Of a DNA stretch of 40,232 nt, positions 15,099 through 24,083 are shown piece after piece. The translations under genes were made by a program, and so were the position numbers. The DNA comes from Ruminococcus sp. (GTDB lineage: Bacteria > Bacillota > Clostridia > Oscillospirales > Ruminococcaceae). Numbering within the stretch: the first letter of the stretch is position 1; each line of letters opens with the position of its first letter. Below the pieces are notes generated by a model. The model searched no databases. It was not told where the DNA came from and saw only the letters and a program-made list of their open reading frames with translations. The stretch is taken from NCBI RefSeq assembly GCF_019417665.1, contig NZ_DXUU01000022.1:1-40232 (forward strand), read 5' to 3'.

Positions 15099-16625
15099 TC
15101 ACCGCAGCTGATTCACAAGCTCTCGGAATTCTTCTTTATAAGCATCCCCTTGCAGATCCAACTGTGCCAGTGTATCCGTCACATCCTCCAACGTTGCATC
15201 ACCCCGATAGGAACTGTTCCGTACCACCATTCCAAACTCTGCCACACATGCTGCAAACCGGAAATCATGACCCGGATCTGTAGTATATGCCTGCTGCGTC
15301 ACCGGATATTCCAGCAGTTTGCTTGTATCGCCGCCAGGTTCTTTATACCGCACGCCCAATGTCAGCCACGGCATATCATTGCCTTCTGCCAGAGCCTGCT
15401 GTGTCAGTGCCACCTCATACATTGCCGTCACCGTATGCCCTGCACCGATCTCTCCGGCATCCTTGGTATCGTCCTCGAAATCCTCCTGAGAAAGCATCCG
15501 GTTCTCATAGCCGATGAGCCGGTATTCCGCCACCTGGGATGGTTCAAAGGTCACTTGCAGCTTCACATCCTCTGCCACAGTCACCATGCTTGCCCCCAGT
15601 TCCTCCACCAGAACCTTCCGTGCTTCTGTCACACTGTCAATATAGGCATATACGCCGTTTCCGTCGTCAGCCAGTGTCTCCAATTTGTTGTCCTGCAAAT
15701 TGCCCGTGCCAAAGCCCAAGGTAGTCAAATAAATGCCGGACGCTTTCTTTTCGGAGATCAGCTCTGACAGTGCCTCCTCCGAAGTCACGCCTACATTCAG
15801 ATCGCCGTCCGTAGCGAGAATTACCCGGTTGTTTCCGCCGTCAATGAAATATTTCTCCGCCAGTGCATATGCTGTTTCAATGCCGGCGCTGCCGTTGGTA
15901 CTGCCGGACGCCTCCAAGTCACTGAGCATAGCGGAGATCGTCGCCTTCTGATCGCCGGGACATCCCTCCAGTAAGACCGCATCTGTTCCGGCATAAGTCA
16001 CGATAGATACACGATCTTTTTTCGTGAGATTGTCCGACAGCATCGTAAATGCCTGCTGTAACAGCGGCAGCTTGTTGTCATCCTGCATAGATCCGGACAC
16101 ATCCAGCAAAAATACCAGATTACTGGAAGCCGCTTCGGAAAAGTCGATCTCCTCGCTTTTCAGCCCGATGGTCACCAACTGATGCTCCTGATTCCACGGA
16201 CAATCTCCGGCAGTCACGGTCACCCCGAAAGGCGCATCATTCTCCGGCAGATTGTAATCATAGGAAAAATAATTCAGCAATTCCTCAATACGCACAGCAT
16301 CTGTTGGAATATCCGACATGGAATAGCCCCACTGGATCATCCGCCGGAGATTGCTGTAGGATGCGGTGTCCACATCTGCTGAGAAAGTAGACACCGGCGA
16401 TTCTGCCGTGGACTGAAATGGATTTTCCTGAATTTCGCTGTAACCCTCCCCGGAAACAGAGGGCGCTTCAACAACGGTATCATAAGCTGCCTCCCCCTCC
16501 CAGTTTTCATTGTATGTAAAATTATCATCACTCTTCACTCGCATCATGCCAGAATCACTGCCGCAGCCGGACAGCAGCAATGCAGGAATACAGAAAATCA
16601 CTGCCCATTTCATCTTTTTTTGCAT
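15099..16625 (-). CDS. von Willebrand factor A lipoprotein, YfbK-like
   Basis: 508 residues. Lipoprotein signal peptide with lipobox LLLSGC (Cys21), so it is anchored outside the membrane. A YfbK-type N-terminal region (about 65-165: NPFQST, STFSADVDTASYSNLRRMI, VRIEELLNYFSYDY) precedes a VWA domain whose metal-ion site starts DVSGSM at 175-180, with the TDGD segment later. A C-terminal domain (DUF3520-like, about 340-508) follows. YfbK-like proteins are widespread; their partner proteins are not well known. Start at 16625 is chosen for GAAAGGA upstream and the compact signal peptide; in-frame ATGs further up lack a site. Own promoter at 16669-16697. No clear terminator was found after the stop. 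Confidence 0.88.
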   Translation of the reverse strand: MQKKMKWAVIFCIPALLLSGCGSDSGMMRVKSDDNFTYNENWEGEAAYDTVVEAPSVSGEGYSEIQENPFQSTAESPVSTFSADVDTASYSNLRRMIQWGYSMSDIPTDAVRIEELLNYFSYDYNLPENDAPFGVTVTAGDCPWNQEHQLVTIGLKSEEIDFSEAASSNLVFLLDVSGSMQDDNKLPLLQQAFTMLSDNLTKKDRVSIVTYAGTDAVLLEGCPGDQKATISAMLSDLEASGSTNGSAGIETAYALAEKYFIDGGNNRVILATDGDLNVGVTSEEALSELISEKKASGIYLTTLGFGTGNLQDNKLETLADDGNGVYAYIDSVTEARKVLVEELGASMVTVAEDVKLQVTFEPSQVAEYRLIGYENRMLSQEDFEDDTKDAGEIGAGHTVTAMYEVALTQQALAEGNDMPWLTLGVRYKEPGGDTSKLLEYPVTQQAYTTDPGHDFRFAACVAEFGMVVRNSSYRGDATLEDVTDTLAQLDLQGDAYKEEFRELVNQLR

Positions 16626-16668
16626 AACACACATTCCTTTCATCCGAACGTTATTTTTCGACATTTCT

Positions 16669-16697
16669 ATTATAACAAATATCCATAAGAATGTCAA
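16669..16697 (-). promoter_or_regulatory. sigma-A promoter of the VWA lipoprotein gene
   Basis: Minus strand TTGACA (16692-16697), 17-base spacer, TATAAT (16669-16674). Both hexamers perfect. Confidence 0.85.
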
Positions 16698-16762
16698 CAT
16701 TTAATTCAAAAAATAATTTCTATGTTTACACCACATTTGAAAAGAGTCACACATATCCATAC

Positions 16763-16807
16763 AAAAAAGCCGCCCGGCACACTGAAAAAATCCAGGCTCC
16801 GAGCAGC
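16763..16807 (-). terminator. terminator after the 97-residue gene
   Basis: On the minus strand GCTGCTCGG (16799-16807) pairs, with G-U pairs, with CCGGGCGGC (16769-16777), followed by six T. The loop is 21 bases. It closes the ABC-exporter transcription unit. Confidence 0.65.
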
Positions 16808-16821
16808 TTACTGTTATGCTA

Positions 16822-17115
16822 TTATTGTGCCGAGGCATCCTTTTCTGCACGCTTCAGCCAGACATTCGCCAGATCAATCGCTTCATACAGATTCGGACGA
16901 TCGGAAGTCTTTACGATCGCTTTCACCGGATTCGGCTCTTTTGTGGACATCTGATAGACCTTGATCTTATCTGCGATCTTCAATCCGCCGTCAGTTTCCT
17001 GCTGATGTGCGATTTGCATCATCACCACATATGGTTCAGACATGTAACCGTAATAGATTTGGTTTCCATTTCGTACCAAAGGGTAACCCCGATACATAAA
17101 AAATTCCTGATTCAT
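16822..17115 (-). CDS. small protein of unknown function at the end of the ABC operon
   Basis: 97 residues, no membrane segment. I do not recognise the family. It has a compact N-terminal part rich in Tyr and Met (MYRGYPLVRNGNQIYYGYMS) that looks like beta hairpins, and a helical C terminus (LYEAIDLANVWLKRA). Start at 17115 is supported by GAAAGGAA 6 bases upstream. It lies 72 bases after the DUF4340 gene, behind a strong hairpin (17136-17187), and ends before a terminator. It may be the last gene of the ABC operon at reduced expression, but a functional link is not shown. Confidence 0.7.
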   Translation of the reverse strand: MNQEFFMYRGYPLVRNGNQIYYGYMSEPYVVMMQIAHQQETDGGLKIADKIKVYQMSTKEPNPVKAIVKTSDRPNLYEAIDLANVWLKRAEKDASAQ

Positions 17116-17135
17116 CGATGTTCCTTTCTCCGGCA

Positions 17136-17187
17136 GTATCTGCAAAATGATGCACATAGTTCTATGCGCACAGTGTTTTGCCGATAC
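17136..17187 (-). promoter_or_regulatory. intercistronic hairpin
   Basis: GTATC-t-GCAAAA (17136-17147) pairs with TTTTGC-c-GATAC (17176-17187), enclosing a second stem GCACATAG / CTATGCGC (17152-17159 and 17162-17169) with a 2-base loop. It starts directly at the stop codon of the DUF4340 gene. There is no T run on the minus strand, so it is more likely an RNA-processing or stability element, or a weak terminator, than a full stop. Confidence 0.5.
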
Positions 17188-18669
17188 TTAACTCCAGTTG
17201 GTTGTAAATTCTTCGTCTGTGTCGTAAATTTCCATATTACTGTGCAGTGTATCCAGATAAGACTTACGGCAAGTATACGCCGATGCACCATCTACGGTGA
17301 TCAGGCAGGTGAAATCGTCAATGGCATAGAATGCCAGATCTCGTGTGAATTTGCCGTCCTGTGTTTTAATCTTGATCTCAGCAAGGGGATTTCCTTCCGG
17401 CGTTCCGTTCAGTTCCACAGTTTCCGCTGTTGTGTTCAGCAAGAAGGAATAAAACTGGCGATACCGCTCAGGATCTGCGCTTTCGCCGTTCAGCTTCACT
17501 ACAGCGTCATCTTTGCCCGTAGCTGTCACATCAAAAGTATATTCCAGATCATTCACTCGCACATCTAGCGAACCGACATCCCATACATAGGTACCGATCA
17601 CAAGCTTCGAGGCAATGTCTGTCGGGGCTACCGTTGCCCAGACCATATTCTCCTCTGTCACCTGATAAATGACATCGACACCTTCCAGATATACATAGTA
17701 ATACGCCGTCTGATCTCCTGTTTCTTCGTCTGTTTCTGTGAAGCGTTCGCCGAATTTCAGCACATAGGTATTCCCGTCGTCACAAGCCATGGCCGCAGTA
17801 CCAAAGGGGGCGGTCAGACCGGCTTCTTCCAGATCCGATTCCGTGGGATGAGGAATCACCGCTTTCTCTGCGGTCAGTCCGAACATCCCCGTGACCACCG
17901 GTGTAGAACGGTCTACACTCAGATATGCCGGCACCGGCGAAACCATCTCATGGCTTGCCACAGTGCCGCCCATGCTGTCCTCGTCTACAGAGGTCTCATC
18001 ATAATCCAGCTCCAGCACATAGTCTATGTCCTTTCGCTCCACGGTCAAGGAATTGACAATGGGATAGTCCTCCTCTGCCGGTTCTTCCAGTATGGTTTTA
18101 GAGAGGAAATCCATTGCAGATTTGCTGAAATTCGCCACCAGCGATGTCTTTACAGTATAGACCGTATCCTCATCTGCTGGTGCAAAATAGGTGTTTTCCG
18201 TACCGGAAACTGCATTTCCCACGCGAAAAGAGTAGCTGCTGCCATCCTCAAAGTGCAGCGTCACAGCCACAGCTGTTTCATCATCCAGTCCGAACTTTGC
18301 CAGATCGGCACAATTTTCCTCCACCAAATCGGTGGTATTCATAGAAGCGGTATTGTTCGGCAGCGTCCAGAGCGTGGAGGTTTCCATAGGAAGATCTTCC
18401 CACCCTGCAATGGCGAAAACGGCATTGTCAGTGCCATTGCCTTCTGCCGTGCGCACAACTTCAAAGTTACCCGAAGCATTCGTCACGTCAATAGAAGTGA
18501 CATCATTGGGTTCCTGTTCCGTCAGTGTCACCGATACAGCACTGCTTTCCTCTGCGGAATTTCCTGAAGAAGGTTCCTCCGGCTGACTTTTCAGCAGCAG
18601 AAATGCAGCAGTGCCCAAGGCAGCAACAAGTACTACACCGCCAACAATTCCCAGCATCTTTTTACGCAT
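17188..18669 (-). CDS. DUF4340-domain membrane-anchored protein of a Gld-type ABC system
   Basis: 493 residues. One N-terminal transmembrane segment (about 5-26) followed by a long acidic extracytoplasmic region with repeated beta-sandwich-like DUF4340 units (for example ENCADLAKFGLDDETAVAVTL near residue 115 and TESDLEEAGLTAPFGTA near 280). In many bacteria a DUF4340 gene follows the GldG gene, as here (20-base gap). It probably forms the external part of the exporter together with the GldG-like protein. Start supported by AAAGGATG upstream. The substrate of these systems is unknown. Confidence 0.85.
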   Translation of the reverse strand: MRKKMLGIVGGVVLVAALGTAAFLLLKSQPEEPSSGNSAEESSAVSVTLTEQEPNDVTSIDVTNASGNFEVVRTAEGNGTDNAVFAIAGWEDLPMETSTLWTLPNNTASMNTTDLVEENCADLAKFGLDDETAVAVTLHFEDGSSYSFRVGNAVSGTENTYFAPADEDTVYTVKTSLVANFSKSAMDFLSKTILEEPAEEDYPIVNSLTVERKDIDYVLELDYDETSVDEDSMGGTVASHEMVSPVPAYLSVDRSTPVVTGMFGLTAEKAVIPHPTESDLEEAGLTAPFGTAAMACDDGNTYVLKFGERFTETDEETGDQTAYYYVYLEGVDVIYQVTEENMVWATVAPTDIASKLVIGTYVWDVGSLDVRVNDLEYTFDVTATGKDDAVVKLNGESADPERYRQFYSFLLNTTAETVELNGTPEGNPLAEIKIKTQDGKFTRDLAFYAIDDFTCLITVDGASAYTCRKSYLDTLHSNMEIYDTDEEFTTNWS

Positions 18670-18689
18670 CCAAAATCATCCTTTCCAGG

Positions 18690-20375
18690 TCAGCGCCAAC
18701 GTCTGCGGACTGCCACGATGACACCGATCACAACAACAGCCAGCGGGATCAGAAAGACAACCAGTGTACGAATGGTCTTGAGCTGTGTCTCTGTGGCAGA
18801 GATAGAAGTCTGACTCAGATCCTTTGCGGCAATGACAATACTGTCTTCCTTGCCGCAGATGGAATTCAGCAGACCAACGAAGTATTCCGCATTGTTGTAT
18901 GCAGAATCCTGTACCAGGTTATAATCCAACAGCGACATAGAACCGAGCACGATCACATCACTTTCAATAAACTCGCTGCCAGTGGACTGCTGGTCACGGC
19001 ACAGTGCCATGACAGTATTTTCACTTCGTTCTGCTGCGCTTACGTTGAAGGAAGTCGTTGTCTCCGCCGCTTCGGTTTCTGCCTCTGCTGCATCCTCAGT
19101 GGTTTCTTCTGGCACATCGTCTGCGGACGCTGTATCACCACTGGCATCCGAAAGAGGATAACGATAAGACGTATTGGATGTAGTCAGAAGTGAGGTAACT
19201 GTACGTCCGTTATTCGCTGTCAGTGCATCAATAGGACGTGTCAGCGGTGCTACTACCGGCAGGCTGGTATTGTTCAGATTGCCGTCGTAGCCCTTGTCAT
19301 CCTCATCTGCATTGACATATGCAATGGGTACCTTGCCTTTGCCGGACAGAGTAGAAACCGTCTGGCTGCTGCTGTCCTCATCTCTTACAACACTACGGTC
19401 GATCTGTACGTTCCACTCCTTGAGAAATGCATCCAGATTGGGAGTAGAGGACTGAGTATAATCTGCAATGTAGATCAGCTGTTTTCCCAGGTTGCCGTCA
19501 TTGTACAGAAAATCCTTGATCTTCGCAATGGCATCTGTAGTCAGATCCTGTGCTGGTGCCGGAAGCAGCAAAATGTCATACTGTTCCGTATCCAAAGTAT
19601 CTGTCACAATGTCCAGTTCTGTCACGTCATAGCCGTTGCTATCCAGAAGGCTCTGTGCTGCACTGACAGCATAATAATTCGCCTGTGTCTGGCTGTAGAT
19701 CAATTCCCCGTTGGACTGTGCGATCACGCCCACTGCCTTGGGATTGGAATCCGTTACATTCATAATGGCAGAGGTCAGAGTCTGCTCACCCTTAAAGCCA
19801 GTGATGCAGTCTGTCAGCGAAGCCATGCCATACTGATAATACTGATAGGTCTGCTGATCCAATTCGAACATATCCGAGAAGCAGTCATAGACCTTGATTC
19901 GTTTTCCGCTTGTCACAATGATCTTTCCGGAGCTGATGGTACCGCCGTACAGTTCCTGATATTGTGCCAGAATATCCGGATCTTTTGTGGTATCGAAATA
20001 GGTCACAGAAATATGATCGGAATAGCCCTGATATTTGGAGATGGTCTCAGAGATCATCTTGTAGTACTTATCGGTCTGGAAAGTACTCTCGTCAGAAGAG
20101 ACGGCGATCTCCACATCCTGATCCAGATCGCGGATATAGTCCAGCGTTTCATCGCTGATCTCATAGACATTGGAGGTAGTAAGATCCAGTACAGCATTGG
20201 GAAAACGGTTGCCGATCAAGGAAACGATCACGTTCACCAATATGACAACTACCACGAAGATCGCTGTCACAGCTGTTGCAAGACCGCCGTATTTCAGCTT
20301 CTTCCGCCGTTTGAGCTTGTTCTGCCGTTTTTCCTCTGACATAGGCGCTGCCGCCTTTTTTTCCTGATTTTTCAT
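18690..20375 (-). CDS. GldG-like ABC exporter auxiliary protein
   Basis: 561 residues. A lysine-rich cytoplasmic start, one transmembrane helix (about 30-54), a large external region of the GldG/ABC-type-uncharacterised family (about 60-520; SNVYEISDETLDYIRDL, ILLLPAPAQDLTTDAI), and a C-terminal transmembrane helix (about 530-552) ending in RRRWR. An acidic low-complexity insert (DDVPEETTEDAAEAETEA) lies near residue 425. In Bacteroidetes GldG works with GldF and GldA in gliding and secretion; in Firmicutes the homologous set has no proven role. The start at 20375 follows GGGGAGG; an upstream in-frame ATG lies in the permease stop region and is unlikely. Confidence 0.87.
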   Translation of the reverse strand: MKNQEKKAAAPMSEEKRQNKLKRRKKLKYGGLATAVTAIFVVVVILVNVIVSLIGNRFPNAVLDLTTSNVYEISDETLDYIRDLDQDVEIAVSSDESTFQTDKYYKMISETISKYQGYSDHISVTYFDTTKDPDILAQYQELYGGTISSGKIIVTSGKRIKVYDCFSDMFELDQQTYQYYQYGMASLTDCITGFKGEQTLTSAIMNVTDSNPKAVGVIAQSNGELIYSQTQANYYAVSAAQSLLDSNGYDVTELDIVTDTLDTEQYDILLLPAPAQDLTTDAIAKIKDFLYNDGNLGKQLIYIADYTQSSTPNLDAFLKEWNVQIDRSVVRDEDSSSQTVSTLSGKGKVPIAYVNADEDDKGYDGNLNNTSLPVVAPLTRPIDALTANNGRTVTSLLTTSNTSYRYPLSDASGDTASADDVPEETTEDAAEAETEAAETTTSFNVSAAERSENTVMALCRDQQSTGSEFIESDVIVLGSMSLLDYNLVQDSAYNNAEYFVGLLNSICGKEDSIVIAAKDLSQTSISATETQLKTIRTLVVFLIPLAVVVIGVIVAVRRRWR

Positions 20376-20391
20376 GGTTTCTGTCCTCCCC

Positions 20392-21099
20392 TCAGCTCCA
20401 GCGCCGTTTCTCAAATACACGAACGGTAAAGAAGTTGAAGATCACCGCCGTGCTGATAAAGAACAGCACACTCGCCGGATCAAACAGACCCGCCGTAAAA
20501 TCATAATACTTCGTATAGAATGAAAGTGCATTGAGCACTGTAGGCACGATGGGCAGATTTTCTGTGAACTGCGCCACTACATCCAGCATGTACAGTACCA
20601 GCAGCGCAATAATGCCCAGAACCGCTGCGACCACCTGGTTTTCCGTCAGGGACGAAATGAACAGTGTCACAGAAATAAAGGCAGCGCCCAGCAAAAACAG
20701 CGCCAGGATATTTGCAGTCACAATGCCCCAGGAAACTGCTCCGAAAAAGCTCAGGATCAGTGCATACAGGAACAGAATGGCAAGACCGATGGCATACATG
20801 GTCAGTGCTGCAAAATACTTGCCCAGTACAATGCCGCCGATGGATACCGGCGAGGTCAGCAGACCCTGTTCGGTTTTCTGCTTCTTTTCCTCACTGAAGA
20901 GCCGCATGGTCAATACCGGAATCAGGATAACAACGATCAGAAACAAGCTGGTAAATACGCCAGACATATCCGTCGTTGCCGAAGCCAAAGACGAAGCAAA
21001 GAAAAAGTAACCGGACGCTAAGTAGAACACTGCCAGAAAGACATATGCAATGCTGGAAGTGAAGAATGCGCCCATTTCACGCCGATAAATTGCACCCAT
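20392..21099 (-). CDS. ABC-2 type permease, GldF-like
   Basis: 235 residues with six hydrophobic segments. An N-terminal MGAIYRREMGAFFTSSIAYVF opening (only the family pattern is meant) is followed by the conserved cytoplasmic patch MRLFSEEKKQKTEQGLLTSPVS, typical of ABC-2 permeases of the GldF/NosY group. The start codon overlaps the ATPase stop in TAATG, so translation is coupled, which supports one complex. The next gene (GldG-like) starts 16 bases after this stop. Confidence 0.9.
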   Translation of the reverse strand: MGAIYRREMGAFFTSSIAYVFLAVFYLASGYFFFASSLASATTDMSGVFTSLFLIVVILIPVLTMRLFSEEKKQKTEQGLLTSPVSIGGIVLGKYFAALTMYAIGLAILFLYALILSFFGAVSWGIVTANILALFLLGAAFISVTLFISSLTENQVVAAVLGIIALLVLYMLDVVAQFTENLPIVPTVLNALSFYTKYYDFTAGLFDPASVLFFISTAVIFNFFTVRVFEKRRWS

Positions 21100-22160
21100 T
21101 ATGCCTCGCCTCCTTCTGTTGTTTCAGCTGTATCTGCCTGAGGTGTCTGGGTTTCCTCTGGTGTTTCGCTGACCGATTCTGCCTGTATCGCAGATGCAGT
21201 CGTTTTCTTAGAAGACGGCAGCTTCACGCCTTCTCCCATGGTAATCTTCAGGAATACATCTTCCAACGTCATTTCGCCCAGATCCATCTTATAGATGCCC
21301 CAGCCGTGCGCCTGTACCATCTGATTCAGTGCCGGACGGATATCAGAATCGGGCTTTGCCGCAATTTCATATTCGAACATGCCCGACTCCCGTTCCATAT
21401 CTGCACGTACTTTCAGTACACCGTCAATGGCACGGATCGCCTGCAAAATATCAATTTTCGGACCGCTGATCCGAACAGTCATCTTGTTGCTGCCGGAAAC
21501 AGACTTCGACAGATTGTCGATGGTATCATATGCCGCCACCTGACCGTGATTGATGATCACAACGCGGTCGCAGACTTCCTGTACTTCTGTCAGAATGTGA
21601 GAAGAGAGAATGACCGTATGGCGTTTTCCCAGCTTCTTCACCAGAGTACGGATCTCGATGATCTGATTCGGGTCGAGACCAACAGTAGGTTCGTCCAGGA
21701 TCAGAATGGGCGGATTGCCGATGAGTGCCTGTGCCAGACCCACACGCTGACGATAGCCCTTGGACAGATGCTTGATGACCCGGTTGGAAACATCGCTGAT
21801 CTTGCAAAGATTGCATACATCCTTCAGATGGGATTTCCGCAGCAGTTTACACTTTTTCAAGTCATAGACAAAATTCAGATAGCCCATGACCGTCATATCC
21901 AGATACAGCGGCGGCAGCTCCGGCAGATAGCCGATCTGTGCCTTCGCCTTGATGGGTTCTTCCAGAATGTCCACACCGTTGATCAGCGCCTGTCCCGAGG
22001 TAGAGCTGATATAACCGGTCAGCATATTCATGGTCGTTGACTTCCCGGCGCCATTGGGCCCGAGCAGACCGAGGATCTCGCCGTCTTCTGCGGTAAAGCT
22101 GATATCATTGACAGCCACTTTATCCCCATAATGTTTCGTCAGATGTTTGACTTCAATCAT
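21099..22160 (-). CDS. ABC transporter ATPase, GldA-like
   Basis: 353 residues. Walker A GPNGAGKST at 34-42, signature LSKGYRQRVGLAQAL, Walker B ILILDEPTVGLD, and switch histidine in ILSSHILTEV. After the ATPase core (about 1-220) comes a regulatory domain found in ABC-2 ATPases (about 220-320) and an acidic Thr/Glu-rich tail that ends TTEGGEA. It powers the permease encoded directly downstream. The start at 22160 uses AAGGAGG 11 bases upstream. No strong promoter was found between it and gltX (22161-22263), so it may be partly cotranscribed with gltX. Confidence 0.93.
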   Translation of the reverse strand: MIEVKHLTKHYGDKVAVNDISFTAEDGEILGLLGPNGAGKSTTMNMLTGYISSTSGQALINGVDILEEPIKAKAQIGYLPELPPLYLDMTVMGYLNFVYDLKKCKLLRKSHLKDVCNLCKISDVSNRVIKHLSKGYRQRVGLAQALIGNPPILILDEPTVGLDPNQIIEIRTLVKKLGKRHTVILSSHILTEVQEVCDRVVIINHGQVAAYDTIDNLSKSVSGSNKMTVRISGPKIDILQAIRAIDGVLKVRADMERESGMFEYEIAAKPDSDIRPALNQMVQAHGWGIYKMDLGEMTLEDVFLKITMGEGVKLPSSKKTTASAIQAESVSETPEETQTPQADTAETTEGGEA

Positions 22161-22263
22161 CCTTGTGATTGCCTCCTTCTGTTTGCGCAGCACACGCAAA
22201 TACTGGCATTAGTTTAACAGAGATTTGTGATAAAAGCGTGATAGCATAACGAAAGATACACTT

Positions 22264-23730
22264 TTATTTTGCGCAGGCTGCCGAAAGTGTGTCAATTGCA
22301 CTGCGAATCCGGTTCAGTGTGTCCTCTTTTCCAAGAATTGCGCACAATTCGACACCGCCGCCCGGTGTAAACTGCTTTCCGGAAACAGCTGTACGAACCG
22401 GCCACAGCATCCAGCCATTCTTTACGCCCATCTCTGCGATCTTCGCAAACAATGCTTCGTGAATATGCTCCGCATCCCATGTGTCAACGCCTTCCAGTAC
22501 TGGCAGGACAACCTGCAAGGCCTCCAGCGCTGTTTCCGGTGTAGTCTTCATCTTCTTATGACGATACATCGCCAGATCATATTCCGGCATCTGATCAATG
22601 AAATCTACCTGTTCCGGAATATCTGAGAACACTTCCGTCCGGTTCTGGAGTACACTGCACAGCAGCGGCAGATCAACGTCTGTTCTCTTGACCGTCTGAC
22701 GAATATAAGGCACTGCAGCTTCCTGGAATTCCTCCGGCGTCATCTTGTGTACATAAGCCGCATTGATCGCACGAAGTTTCTGGCTGTCGAAAATCGCCGG
22801 GGACTTACTGATACCACTGATGGAGAACACCTGTTTCAGTTCGTCCAGGGTATAGATCTCCTGTTCACCCGTAGGTGCCCAGCCCAGCAGCGCAATGAAA
22901 TTCAGCACTGCCTGGGGCAAATACCCCTTTTCCATCAGATCCTGGAAAGATGCGTCGCCATTACGCTTGGACAGCTTATGTGTCTGATCCTTCATGACCG
23001 GTGCGCAATGCACATAGATGGGAACATCCCAGCCGAATGCCTCATAGAGCAGATTATATTTCGGTGCAGAAGAAAGGTACTCATTGCCCCGGACAACATG
23101 GGTAATCCCCATGAGGTGGTCGTCTACTACATTTGCAAAGTTATAAGTGGGCATACCGTCAGTCTTGATGAGGATCTGGTCGTCCAGCGTGCTGTTTTCC
23201 ACTGTAATATCGCCGTAGATTTCATCGTGGAATGTGGTAGTTCCATCCAGCGGCATTTTCTGGCGGATAACATAGGGGATACCAGCATCCAGCTTTGCCT
23301 GAACTTCCTCTGGGGAAAGATCTCGGCAATGGCGGTCATACATGGGTGCGATACGGGATGCTTCCTGAATCTTGCGCACCTCATCCAGCCGTTCCTTGTC
23401 ACAGAAGCAGTAGTAGGCGTGACCGGTTTTCACCAGTTCCTCTGCATAGGACTTAAACATTCCCATGCGTTCAGACTGTACATAGGGTCCCACCGGACCA
23501 CCGATATCCGGACCCTCGTCCCAGTTCAGACCGGCAATTTTCAGCGTATCGTAGATCACATCAACTGCACCCTCTACATACCGCTCCTGGTCGGTGTCCT
23601 CGATACGGAGAATAAAATCGCCGCCGTCTTTTTTGGCGATGAGATAGGCATACAGCGCCGTCCGCAGGTTGCCGATGTGCATATATCCTGTCGGACTCGG
23701 TGCGAATCTGGTTCTTACTCGCTTGCTCAT
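22264..23730 (-). CDS. gltX: glutamyl-tRNA synthetase
   Basis: 488 residues, normal for bacterial GluRS. It charges tRNA-Glu (and in many Firmicutes also tRNA-Gln for later amidation). Class I signatures: RFAPSPTGYMHIGN at 9-21 (the HIGH motif in HIGN form) and KLSKRNG near residue 250 (the KMSKS motif). The zinc-site region CFCDKERL is present. The anticodon-binding helical domain fills the last 150 residues. The start at 23730 follows GAAAGGAA. The promoter at 23782-23810 overlaps the multi-hairpin repeat. No T-box leader was seen. Confidence 0.97.
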   Translation of the reverse strand: MSKRVRTRFAPSPTGYMHIGNLRTALYAYLIAKKDGGDFILRIEDTDQERYVEGAVDVIYDTLKIAGLNWDEGPDIGGPVGPYVQSERMGMFKSYAEELVKTGHAYYCFCDKERLDEVRKIQEASRIAPMYDRHCRDLSPEEVQAKLDAGIPYVIRQKMPLDGTTTFHDEIYGDITVENSTLDDQILIKTDGMPTYNFANVVDDHLMGITHVVRGNEYLSSAPKYNLLYEAFGWDVPIYVHCAPVMKDQTHKLSKRNGDASFQDLMEKGYLPQAVLNFIALLGWAPTGEQEIYTLDELKQVFSISGISKSPAIFDSQKLRAINAAYVHKMTPEEFQEAAVPYIRQTVKRTDVDLPLLCSVLQNRTEVFSDIPEQVDFIDQMPEYDLAMYRHKKMKTTPETALEALQVVLPVLEGVDTWDAEHIHEALFAKIAEMGVKNGWMLWPVRTAVSGKQFTPGGGVELCAILGKEDTLNRIRSAIDTLSAACAK

Positions 23731-23781
23731 ATTGCGTGTACTTCCTTTCAAAAGTGAATATAACACTATAACTTTTATATC

Positions 23782-23810
23782 AATATATAAATTATATAAA
23801 TTCGTTGCAA
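23782..23810 (-). promoter_or_regulatory. probable promoter of gltX
   Basis: Minus strand TTGCAA (23805-23810), 17-base spacer, TATATT (23782-23787). The -35 lies inside the end of a perfect 13-bp palindrome, so the dispersed repeat may supply part of the promoter. The area is AT-rich and other register choices are possible. Confidence 0.45.
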
Positions 23811-24022
23811 ACGTCCCACCGGGACGTTTGCAAGATTTTTCTTACTTTAAAGGGCTCACAAGGCGGGGCGGTCTTGTTCGCCCCGCCTCGAAAAAGCTGT
23901 CGCTTTTTTTCACCACCCTCGACCCGGCGCAAAAGAATGCGCCGGGGTATTTCGCCGCCTGCGGGCGGCGACCAGGACTCCTCGCCCTGGTCCTCGCCAG
24001 CATTTTTTGAAAAAATTGCTGG
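23805..24022. repeat. multi-hairpin intergenic repeat element
   Basis: At least seven inverted repeats follow each other in 218 bases: 23805-23833 (13-bp perfect stem, ACC loop), 23861-23888 (10 bp), 23891-23908 (AAAAAGC/GCTTTTT), 23923-23946 (8 bp), 23953-23970 (7 bp), 23971-23991 (6 bp), and 23997-24022 (CCAGC...GCTGG around T6/A6). Most are GC-rich, unlike the AT-rich sequence on either side. Spurious open frames in it contain peptide strings such as TTLDPAQKNAPGYFAACGRRPG, which I recall from annotated small ORFs in other gut Firmicutes, so it is probably a dispersed element. No coding role is claimed. Confidence 0.7.
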
Positions 24023-24083
24023 ATCAAAAAAACTTCATTGCCAAGCAGCCTTTTTGAGAAAATACAAAAAACTCACTCGTATT

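Noticed and set aside
23731..23804. Possible T-box leader before gltX
   Set aside because: The leader is short and AT-rich with no T-box sequence or antiterminator.
23842..24027. Small open frames with CGRRPG-type peptides on both strands
   Set aside because: They lie in the multi-hairpin repeat, have no ribosome sites, and look like the spurious frames often annotated in such repeats.
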